Below are positions 1 to 8,673 of a stretch of 15,995 nt of DNA, piece after piece. A program made the position numbers and the translations under genes. Origin of the DNA: Dissophora ornata (Eukaryota; Mortierellomycota; Mortierellomycetes; Mortierellales; Mortierellaceae); contig MU617320.1 in assembly GCA_025201705.1 (NCBI GenBank), forward strand, positions 1 through 15,995. The letters run 5' to 3'. Position 1 is the stretch's first letter. Each line of letters begins with the position of its first letter. A model generated the notes under the pieces. The model did not search any database and was not told the DNA's origin. It was given only the letters and a program-made list of their open reading frames with translations.

Positions 1-15
1 AAAAAAAAAACTTAC

Positions 16-235
16 TCTTCCATTTCATTAATTGTTGTGAATACACAATGTTCTCCACGTCAAAGGTCGCCTGTCCTGGCTCTGTCAAGGTCTTTGGTTT
101 GATAGGCGACGATGGTTGCGATTCCTGGTATTGTGTAAAGAGATTGTGTAGTGTGAACAGGACCGATCCGGTGAGGTACGCCACGACTGCGTACCATAGC
201 AGCAGTGATATCGTCTTTGAAAGCTCTGGCTTCAT
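16..235 (-). CDS. First exon of a small membrane-anchored protein (partial, runs off left edge)
   Basis: I do not recognise the family. Reading the minus strand from the ATG at 235-233 gives 73 complete codons plus one base, ending at a strong donor (GTAAGT, first base at 15). The rest of the gene lies beyond the left edge. The protein starts MKPELSKTISLLLWYAVVAY. Residues about 9-31 form one hydrophobic segment, a signal anchor or single membrane span. A polar, Pro/Ser/Gln-rich stretch follows. The start is supported by an in-frame TAA at 301-299 with no intervening ATG. The gene is divergent from the Dus1 gene, so they may share the intervening promoter region. Function is unknown. The coding call rests on start context, upstream stop, hydrophobic N-terminus and donor quality, not on homology. 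Confidence 0.65.
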
Positions 236-1545
236 ATTTTTTTGGTTATAAAGTGTCGTGAATAAATTATTGAGATAAAGGATTTCTATTTCGTGATGTT
301 AATCGGACATTGCTACGCGATGTCGTTCGAGGGAAAAAGAGAGGCTGATATTAGGAAAGGGCGGAGGTGGGAGTAGGTGAGTTGAGCTGAGAAGAAATGC
401 AAGAATAACGAAACGGGAATGTTGTGTGTGTGTGTGGTTGAGGGAGAGAGGGTGGCTCCTTTTGAAAAGGAGGCATAAATAAGAAACACGAGACGATTAT
501 TGCCATATAACAGGAGGAGGGGGGGAAACAGATCAGATAGGCACATACACACAAACACAAACACCACTAGGGCATGACTGATGAGGGTAGTTGATGATGT
601 CGAGCACTTGAATGCGCATGCGCTTTTTCGCCATCGGGCCCACCGCAACACAGGTCCTACGATCCTCCAGAAGGGCAAGACGCTGCTGCTGCTGCTCTCT
701 CTGTTGTTGACCCACGGACCACCTGTGCGCGATAATGTCGTACACAGACAGATGCAAATGACGATATGCCCCCTCTTTTTTGTTGTGTTCTTGGCTCTCA
801 ACTCTCTGCCTCTCTGTGTGTGTTTTTTTTATCGTCCTGCTTTCGGCTCAGCAGTACCAAAGTTGCTCAATTGATGTCAGAGTACGGATGGGAGCCGCTA
901 TTTTTTTTTCATTGTTCCTAGCCCTCCCTCTATTTGCAACGTAGGTGCCCACGAAATGACTGAACTGAATTCCAAGAGGATGTTGTACCTTGCGAGGATC
1001 ACGAGGAACAGTGCGAAAGCTCTGGGAGGTGTGAATGAAGTAGCAAATGTAGAGAAGGCGGGTTGGATGCGTGTCCAAGGGGGAGAGTGGATAGAGTGAG
1101 CGGCGATGCGTTGCGTTGAGAAATGATGGTGGGTATATGTGGTATATGTATATTCGTGTTCAAGTACGAGAAAGTAGAGAACGAGCGAGTGGGATTGAAA
1201 GAAAAGGGAGAGGAGAGAGTGCTACAGAAGAGAGATAGAGAGGGAGAGAGAGGGCGCGCCTTTTAGGACGCATGCGATTCTAGAGGGGAGCTTTGGAATG
1301 CAAATGTGCAAACACAGACAATGTGCGGCGTTGTGCAATTAAAAGTGTACTCGTGCCAACCTTATTTCCGTATTTGCATAAAAGTGTTTCGCGCAAAAAA
1401 AAAAAACCATGTCTCGATCCTGATCCTCAAGTACTGCCATACACCACACATTTCACTTCATACTTGTTTGCTCATTCAAGTCGAGTAAATCCGACAGTCG
1501 CAAATACACATCTCAGTTGATTCTATTCCAACCATTGATTTCGCC
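236..1545. promoter_or_regulatory. Divergent intergenic/promoter region
   Basis: About 1.3 kb separates the start codons of the divergent left-edge gene and the Dus1 gene. No convincing coding exon is visible; the open frames here are low-complexity pyrimidine-rich stretches. The region holds a (TG)n microsatellite near 425-436 and a GA-rich tract about 1195-1253. It also holds three GC-rich palindromes: GCGCATGCGC at 614-623, GGCGCGCC at 1253-1260 and CGCATGCG at 1269-1276. DNA close to the Dus1 ATG is A/C/T-rich, as expected for a fungal 5' leader. Exact transcription starts cannot be read from the sequence. Confidence 0.5.
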
Positions 1546-3532
1546 ATGACCAAAGCAAATCAGGGAGCAGAAGAGCGCTACGCTGCTGCCGCAGCCAACT
1601 GTACCGCCGAACACACCTTCCCTCCAAAACTGTCAGGTTGGGAGTTTTACAAGTCCATTGGCTCGCCAAAATACGTCGTAGCACCCATGGTACGCAGATG
1701 GTACCACCTCGAAACCACAAAAAAAAAATGCTCTACTGACAGTAACAGCTATCAGTGGACAGCTCGAATAATCGGTTGGGTACTTTTTGCCATGGGGGCG
1801 ACGAATATATCTAATGCAAAACCATTGGTGTCAAACACAACAAATAGGTTGATCAATCCGAGCTGGCATGGAGAATTCTCAGTCGCCGTTATAACTCTCA
1901 ACTCTGCTACACACCCATGTTTAACGCCAAGATTTTCGCAAAGGAGGAAAAATATCGTGATGAGCACTGGGTCGGACTGAAGAATAGCCTTGGAGGAGGC
2001 GGACCAAATGACAGACCCCTCTTTACTCAGGTATGTTCGTCTATGGACTTTTTTCACAGCTGTTGCATCAAAACAAGCTTTGACATGAAAATCGTCTTGT
2101 GCACTGATGTCAAACCGAACTCTTTTAATAACGATTTCTGTCTACCGATCTTTAGTTTTGCGCGAATGATCCAGAGTGGCTGCTGCAAGCTGCATTGCTC
2201 GTCGCTCCGTACTGCGATGCAGTCGACATCAACCTTGGATGCCCCCAACATATCGCCAGGAGAGGACACTATGGATCATTTTTGATGGAGGATTGGCCCT
2301 TGATTGCCTCCATGATCTCGACCCTCCACAAACACCTTCCTATCCCTGTCACCGCCAAGATCCGAGTCTTCCCCGAAGCCGAGAAAACTGTTGCCTACGC
2401 CAAAATGGTCGTCGAGGCCGGTGCACAGATTCTGGTCGTCCATGGACGTTTGAGGGAGATGAAGGGTCATTTGACTGGTGTTGCGGATTGGGAAAAGATT
2501 CGAATGGTTCAGGAAGCAGTTGGACACCTCGTACCCGTGATCGCCAACGGAAACATCCTATACCATGAGGACGTGGAGCGATGCCTAAAGCAGACTGGGT
2601 GTGCAGGAGTCATGTCAGCGGAGGGGAACCTATACAATCCCGCCATCTTTACACCAGGACACCCAGAGTCATGGCGTTTGGCAGAGGAGTATCTAACCAT
2701 CTGTGATGAACTCGACACAAAGATTGCATACACGCGAGGCCATCTGTTCAAGATTTTCCGGCCCAGTCTGAACGTCCATACCGATCTCAGGAGTGAGCTT
2801 GGATTAACCAACTCGAGAGAGGCGATGTGGGAAATTACTCGAAAGTTGAAAGAGAGACTGATCAAGGACGAAGATAACTCACGACTGAGCGGAGAGAGTT
2901 TTGAAGGGCGTGTGGATGAGCAAGGGTTCCCGATTTTGCCTCATTGGGTTGCTCAGCCTTACTTCCGACAGCCCATGCCACCTCAGGATCAAAAGAAGGA
3001 GGAGGCTGGCGCTGCTGCTGCTGCTGCAGACGATGGAGAGGCAGGACCTGTTTCGGCCAGAACCACACCTGCTGGATCCAAACGCAATGCAGAGACAGCT
3101 GGACATCATGACGATGGTGAACACGAACGAACCTCGAACAAGCCGAAAAAGACACAAAACAACAAGAAGACTAAAGTCGTTGCAGATATCTGCCACAGCG
3201 ACATTTGCAGGAACACGTCTTCGGAGAAATGTATCCATCACCGATGCAAGAACTGCTGTAGACTCTATCAGCGGTCGATAGATCGATACGATTGCCCGTC
3301 TCATGCGATCAACTCTATGCGGAAACTGAAGGAAAGAAGGCAGGAGGATAATGAGAGCAGCCTATTACCCCGTGTGGACTCGCAGGAAGCCATTGGAGCG
3401 GTTGCGTTGGATGGTATGTTTGTTGAACCGTCGGATGAGCTCAAAGAGGGTGACGTTGCTGAAAGCGACTCGCCCGAGGGTGAAATGGCCGAGAGTGACT
3501 CTGCCAAGTCTGATCGCTGCTTGATCCTGTGA
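1546..3532 (+). CDS. DUS1: tRNA-dihydrouridine synthase, Dus1 family (3 exons, 567 aa)
   Basis: This enzyme uses FMN and NADPH to reduce uridine to dihydrouridine in the D-loop of tRNA; yeast Dus1 acts on U16 and U17 (family knowledge). Exons are 1546-1689, 1848-2030 and 2156-3532, both junctions in phase 0. Splicing rebuilds the family core: VVAPMVDQSELAWR (FMN site, across intron 1), then LCYTPMFNAKIF. Next comes DINLGCPQ with the predicted catalytic Cys138, then TAKIR (Lys177), VVHGR (His205) and ANGNI (239-243). After the TIM barrel come a C-terminal helical region, an Ala-rich linker, a basic cluster KPKKTQNNKKTK (possible nuclear signal) and a Cys/His-rich segment, residues 455-492. That segment is spaced C-x4-C-x7-C-x4-C-x2-CC-x11-C-x2-H and may bind metal. 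The acidic tail holds a 10-residue tandem repeat and ends in CLIL, a possible CaaX box. The core is longer than yeast Dus1 (about 420 aa) because of this tail. The start has a good context (gccATGa) and the family call is secure. Confidence 0.95.
1690..1847 (+). other. Intron 1 of the Dus1 gene
   Basis: 158 nt, GTACGC..ATAG, phase 0. A CTAAT branch-like motif lies about 36 nt before the acceptor. Removal joins VAPM to VDQSELAW, restoring the conserved FMN-binding motif, which fixes both splice sites. Confidence 0.93.
2031..2155 (+). other. Intron 2 of the Dus1 gene
   Basis: 125 nt, GTATGT..TTTAG, phase 0, with a CTGAT branch-like motif at 2104-2108. Removal joins RPLFTQ to FCANDPEWLLQA, a join expected in Dus enzymes (x-Q-FCGNDP-like). 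Confidence 0.93.
3446..3505 (+). repeat. Tandem 30-bp coding repeat in the Dus1 acidic tail
   Basis: Two adjacent 30 bp units (3446-3475 and 3476-3505) encode EGDVAESDSP and EGEMAESDSA. They differ mainly at third codon positions, so the protein repeat is better kept than the DNA repeat. Both units are acidic and Ser-rich and lie just before the terminal CLIL. Confidence 0.8.
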
Positions 3533-3578
3533 AGAGGACAGCGTTGAGTTTGAACATTTTTTATCGTCCTAGTCTTGT

Positions 3579-3584
3579 AATAAA
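3579..3584 (+). terminator. AATAAA polyadenylation signal of the Dus1 gene
   Basis: A canonical AATAAA lies 47 nt after the Dus1 stop codon, followed about 20 nt later by a T-run at 3603-3609. Spacing suits a fungal 3' end. Confidence 0.6.
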
Positions 3585-3860
3585 TCAATGCAACCATCCC
3601 CCTTTTTTTGGTGGCACAGTTGAGCAACGGCACTTTGTCTACGTCACCCTTTCGTCTGCCTAGGCTGATCTACGGCCACGGGATTGGGCAAGTCCTAGGC
3701 CGACGTGTTTGGTGCGAGTATTTATTTTGTAGCCTAGGCGAGGCGCAATTCTTGAAGTTAAAAAAGCTACACATCCATGTTCATCATCTTGTCCCCCAGC
3801 TCACTCTTGCAATAGCCATCATCACCACAAATTCCAATCTCGTCACTCACACTCTTACAG

Positions 3861-4094
3861 GTGCGTAATCTTGCCGCGCAAACTAAAAGCTGTTGATCGT
3901 AGATGGGGATGGGGGGCAATGAGGGGGTGGCATCGCTCTTCATAACAAAAACCGTACAATCTTAATGTAGACTGGAAGCTGTAGAAAACGCTCTTGTGCT
4001 TGATCATCTTTTTCAACCCGCCAAAGAAACTAACAAGACCCCTTGACATTCTTCACTGATTTTCTTTATTATCGGGTTGCTTTTTTCGTATCAG
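3861..4094 (+). other. Possible 5'UTR intron of the Myb gene
   Basis: Donor CAG|GTGCGT at 3861, branch-like CTAAC at 4030-4034 and CTGAT at 4056-4060, a T-rich tract, and acceptor ATCAG ending at 4094. Length would be 234 nt. It is supported only by splice-signal quality, because the region is non-coding; the intron may be longer, shorter or absent. Confidence 0.35.
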
Positions 4095-4171
4095 AGATTA
4101 ATTTTTACGGGGTGAGTTTTCGCCACTCAAACGAAGGGTAAAGGAAAAATATCATTCAGGGGCGGGGATCG

Positions 4172-7100
4172 ATGTCAAGCCCAATAACTATTGCGGAAGT
4201 ACCAGCAGCAACGATGGAAGGTATCATGACAACTACAGACCACGCTGCCAATTCCTTAGAATCAACAGCAGACACTGGAGCAACTGTACAGGCCACCAGT
4301 AGTAACGAGCCTCTTGAGACGCAGGAAGCTCCAGAAACTCGTTCCGCAAAGGCAACGGACGATAATGAAACTGTGAACGGGAGTGTCACAGCGAATGCAG
4401 ATGCGCCGGCAAAGGACTCTGACAAGCACCATGCCGGCCAGGAGGACCATGCACACACCGTTGATGACGGCGAGGACGACGACGACGATTGTCTGCCAAG
4501 ACATATATTATCGTCTGCTGTGTTTCGACCTCAGCTCGAGGACATTGTCCTGGACCAGGACCTTCTCGAGTTCTACGAGCAACTCAAGTTCCTGATCTCG
4601 CTCTCGCCGCTCAAGACTGCTCAGGTCCTCTACGCATTTTCGTCCGCGACCGAACATCTGTCGCTGGAGCTGGAGGTGCGTCGGTCTGTGTTGGACATGA
4701 ACAGGAAGGCGTTCTCCTTCTACCAGGACAACACCTGGTTCACGGTTGACTTGGAGCCAGCGCTGGATCTCCACGACAACAGCGATGGCGGTGACGATGA
4801 TGAGGCATACGAGTCATCAGATGCAAAGTTTAAAATATTACCCGCTAGGCATTCCCTCTTCCCGGCATTCCAACGACAAAAACCAGGCCACCATTCATAT
4901 GCTTCCGCTTATCACCCACCATACCCTTATTACTACGGCGGTTACCCCTATCCTTATCCATACTCTTATCCTTACCCGCATGAGCCTGCTCACTATTCAC
5001 AACCTACAAAACCGGGACAGGACCCCCGAGGACCATCAACACATCCTGAATCGGATATTGTGACAGAACAACAACGTCATCGGTCCAAGGATCGTGACCG
5101 TGACCGCCAGAGCCGGGTTCACCGTCATGCAATGAAATCAAGCAAACGGAGGCATTCTCGGGAGCTGGAGTCACCCAGTCACGTGTCGAGGCCCTCTACC
5201 ATGACGGAGGAGACGAGGCTGTTGAAGAGATCTAGGCAGGACCCGGATTCCCCCTCACTCACGAATGTGGTAATCGAGACTGGAGGACAGTCCTCCATGG
5301 ACCCCTTGTCACCACGACTTGCCTCTGCGAATGCGGATAAGGACCAGGATCAGGACAACAAGCTGTCGCGCCAGGAGCGCCGACTTGAGAGGAAGAAGCT
5401 GAAGCTAGCCAAGAAGATGCGCCTTCAGCGTGCAGAGGAGCAGCAGAAAGGATCGATGATCGGCGAGAGATCAAGGGAGACGGGCGGTGGAGTCGAAGGT
5501 GTCATCAATCCACCAAGGGGTCGTCCGTTCAAGATTACGTTGGTTCAGTCTGGAAAGCCGCTTTCATCGTCGGGACAATCCTCAACGCTGGATAGCGCAG
5601 GGGGCTACGAACGGCCTAAACCTTTGCATGGTTGGATTCCGTTAACAGACCAGGGAGATGGCGAAGGAAATGCTCATACGGCTGGAGGTCATAGGACTAT
5701 TCGACCGTCCTCTGATGGTAAAGGATCAATGGGTGCAGGGTCAGATGTCACTGCCAAGAGTCTCAGCCAAAAGCCGGGCATTCTTGTCACACAGTTGCTT
5801 GGGCCGCATACTTCCAAGAAATCTAAGCATTTGACGCAGGCGAGTCCCATCCAGTCCGCAAGCTCGAATGGAGGTCCCCCAAGTCCACAACAGGGCACAC
5901 CAACATCGGCACAGGGCTCAGCACCTGCATCAGGGCCAGGAAGTGCATTGTATACAGATAAATCCGAGGACAAGCTCAAGAAGGGAACATGGACGACCGC
6001 TGAGGAAGAGATTCTTCTTGAAGCTGTGCGTGAACTGTCGAATGAGAACTGGCATGCAGTCGCGATGAAGGTTCCGGGAAGAAATGCCAAGCAGTGCATG
6101 CAAAAGTGGCAAACGGATCTTGACCCACAAATCAACCGTTTACCCTGGACACCTGAGGAGGATGAAAAGTTGGTGGAGGCGTACCATACGTTTGGAAACT
6201 CTTGGCAGCAGATCGCAAAGATGGTCGAGACTCGCACGTGGTACCAGTGTTATAACCGCGTCAGGGCCAAGAGTGTCAAGACCAAAATTTTGTTGTCTGC
6301 AAGCTCCCATCCAGCCAGTATTGCAAATCTTGGAGGAGCGCCTGGTGCTGGCGGCGGTGGAGGACGCGGCAATGACGGACCGGGTGGATCTCATAGATCT
6401 GTCAATAAGAATGCAGAAGTGATCAGAATCGGCAAAGAACCGCCACAGGGACGAGGATCACCAGGAATACCGCTTGTAGGACCGTCAGGAGAGGTGCATG
6501 GGCAGGATCAGAGGTTACAGATGCATCTGATCCAGACTCCTGCACCGGCTATGGGAGCCAGTGGTGAGAAATCCGTCCACGGCAGTCCCATGATGAGTAA
6601 CTCCGGTAGTCAGTATCCACAGCTGGCGCCCATCACTGGCCGTCAGCAGGAAATATCATTCAGTAGTAGCCAAAAGTCAATGCAGTCCGCTGTGGCGCCA
6701 CATCAACCTCCACACCCTCAATCACAGTCTCCACACCTGCAGCAACAGCAATCGCATCATCACCTTCAACAGCAGCCGCAGCAACATCCACATCAAAAGC
6801 CGCCGCCCCAGCAACAGCAACAGCCACCGGTACGACCGCACGAGCAGCAGCCATCGCATCATGCGTTGAAGAGCTCCAGTGATACCCCAGGATATTGGCC
6901 AAAACAGGTAAGGGGAAAACAGCCATGTAATGCTGGTCTGGACTTGTTATACTTGTCAAAACGAATACTGACAGCTGTTTTTCATTTATTAGGCTATACC
7001 TTCAAGCCCTCGCGCTCAAGGCTCTCAGAAGGATTATCGAGTGTCTCAGCAGCATGGACAGGATCAGCAGCAGCAGTCTCAGCAACCGCAGCAACGTCCT

Positions 7101-8480
7101 CCGCTAGGTCATTCGGCATCACAGTCCCAGTCTCAATCTCCATCGCAGGGTACTCCACACCACCATCAGCAACACCAACAACACCCGCAACAACATCAGC
7201 AGCACCAACAGCAGGGATTGCATGCCCACCACCAGCAGCAAATACATCCCTCAGAGTATTCGAGTCCGCCTACAGGAAGAAAAGGTGCCCCGCTCAGGCC
7301 ATTTGAGCATAGCAACAGTAGTGGCAACATCAACAACACCAATACTGGCAACAGTTCTAGCTCTGGCAATTCAGGTGGCGGCGGTGGAGCTGGTGCCAAT
7401 AGTCCTAACCCAAGCAAGGGAGGTGTTCATGGCTCCAATAGCCAAATGTACCAGCCACCACAACCTCCCCCAGCATCATCGCAGCAACAACAGGGCGCAC
7501 CACATCCTAGTCTTCATCAACAGCCGCAACACCAGTCGTCCTCACAGCCGCAACATCCTCAACAGCATTCACAACAACACTCGCATCATTCGCAGCATCC
7601 ACAACATTCACAGCACCCGCAGCATCAATATTCTCATCCACAACACTCGCCGATCCAACACCACTCTCACCCACAGCAGCAACAGCATCAGTCTCACCAG
7701 CACCATTATCGTCAGCAATCCGGTGGTCAACCCATGTCACATCATCGCCCACCATCAATATCTGTGGCTACCTCGCTGAACCAACAACAACAACCATCGT
7801 CTTCAACGTCAACGCCATCTTCAACGACGCCCACTGCGGTTTCATCTCCTGCAAAGACCTCACAACATCAGTCACAGCAACAAGGGTACAGATCTCCAAT
7901 GGGCCAGCAGCAGAGTCATGGATACTCCCAGGGTCACATCTCACAATTCGGCTCTCAAGGAAACATGTATCCTAGCCAACAGCGGTTGCCTAGCTTCAAC
8001 GGTCCAGCACCACCATCGCCACATACACCGCTGAGTCAGGCGTCTCCACAACAACAACAGCAGCAACAGCCACCATTTGCAGCATCTACAACGTCCGGAA
8101 ATGCAATGAAGATGTCGCCTGTCTCTCCAGGAGTAGGACCAGGAGGTAGTACTGGTGGTGTCGGCGCCACAAGTGGTAGTGGAATTCCTGTCCCGAGTAT
8201 CATCACATTCTCATCCCCGCCGCTCGCACCGCCGCTGCTGTCGCCGACGGTGGTATCACCGTCGTCCCAAGGGTTTATAACGACGGCGGCACTGCTGATG
8301 ATGGCCAAGAATGCTCAGGCCATATCGTCATCTTCCATGACAACATCACCTGTCACACCAGGTCCAGGTCCTGGCAACTCTTCTTTTGCGCCCCCTCAAC
8401 ACCAACAACAACAACAACAGCAACAACAGCAACAACAGCAACAACAATCGACCCAGGGCCCATCGATTAAACGCGATTAG
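4172..8480 (+). CDS. Large two-repeat Myb/SANT DNA-binding protein with Gln/His-rich tail (2 exons, about 1407 aa)
   Basis: A probable nuclear transcriptional regulator. Exons are 4172-6907 (912 codons) and 6993-8480, joined in phase 0. Order of parts: acidic N-terminus (Asp run about residues 97-105); a structured-looking block about 109-175 (starting LPRHILSSAVFRPQLEDIVL) that I do not recognise; and a Tyr/Pro dipeptide-rich patch (YPYPYPYSYPYPH). Then come a basic, coiled-coil-like stretch (RRLERKKLKLAKKMRLQR) and two Myb repeats about 604-702. Repeat 1 has Trp607, Trp627 and Trp646 with spacing 19 and 18. Repeat 2 has Trp659 and Trp678, but the third Trp position is Val697 (QCYNRV instead of the usual QCxNRW). 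The rest, about 700 residues, is Gln/His/Ser/Pro-rich disorder, with a 15-Gln run at 8403-8447. The start is fixed by an upstream in-frame TAA (4139-4141). Two-repeat Myb proteins include Bas1-like and SNAPC4-like factors; I cannot assign an orthologue. Confidence 0.88.
6908..6992 (+). other. Intron of the Myb gene
   Basis: 85 nt, CAG|GTAAGG..TTATTAG, phase 0, with branch motif CTGAC at 6968-6972. It is AT-richer than the flanks. Splicing joins the Gln/His/Pro-rich frame on the left to another Gln/His-rich frame on the right, which runs 495 codons to the TAG at 8478-8480. Without splicing the reading frame stays open but shifts, ending at 7306 in a composition unlike the rest of the protein. 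Confidence 0.88.
8403..8447 (+). repeat. CAA/CAG repeat encoding 15 glutamines
   Basis: Fifteen uninterrupted Gln codons, with CAA blocks interrupted by three CAG codons, near the C-terminus of the Myb protein. A trinucleotide tract of this kind is likely to vary in length between strains. Confidence 0.9.
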
Positions 8481-8554
8481 GGACAAAATAAGGGCTCCAA
8501 CAACGCGAGTTGGAGAAGGCAGGCGAGTGAGCGCGCGCTTTGCTAATTTTAAAT

Positions 8555-8560
8555 AATAAA
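8555..8560 (+). terminator. AATAAA polyadenylation signal of the Myb gene
   Basis: AATAAA 75 nt after the Myb stop, running straight into an A-tract (8558-8571). It sits in the 193 bp gap between the two convergent stop codons (8480 and 8674). I see no canonical AATAAA for the opposing gene; ACATAAAA on the minus strand, near 8625, is the closest variant. Confidence 0.5.
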
Positions 8561-8673
8561 AAAAAAAAAAATGTACCAAAATTTGTGTCGACGAGGGACG
8601 TGCGTGTAAAAAATTAATTTTTTATGTAAGGTGTGTTGTGTTGGTTGGGGGAAGCTATTGTAAAATTAATCCC

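Larger units (their letters stand above)
3533..4171 (+). promoter_or_regulatory. Spacer and presumed promoter/5'UTR of the Myb gene
   Basis: This 639 bp tandem spacer contains the Dus1 3' end, then three CCTAGG-centred palindromes (3659-3664, 3694-3699, 3733-3738). A C/A/T-rich stretch, about 3770-3860, looks like a transcribed leader. It is followed by a donor-like CAG|GTGCGT and a later acceptor-like TATCAG. No coding exon is supported. An in-frame TAA at 4139-4141 closes the Myb reading frame upstream of its ATG. Confidence 0.5.

Noticed and set aside
313..1078. Several open frames on both strands in the 236-1545 spacer
   Set aside because: They are driven by CT/GA-rich or GT-repeat composition and have no recognisable domains. 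They overlap each other on opposite strands. The minus-strand frame at 533-757 looks slightly protein-like, but lacks support for a start or splicing.
6908..7306. Continuous Myb reading frame of 1044 codons (4172-7306) as the main product
   Set aside because: The segment after 6907 changes composition abruptly and is preceded by a consensus donor; splicing 6908-6992 restores a Gln/His-rich frame of almost 500 codons. Kept only as a possible isoform.
7000..8460. Mobile element or satellite from the dense CAG/CAA/CAT repeats
   Set aside because: The repeats keep a single open reading frame with mixed codons across 495 residues and lack terminal repeats or transposase; they are coding low complexity.
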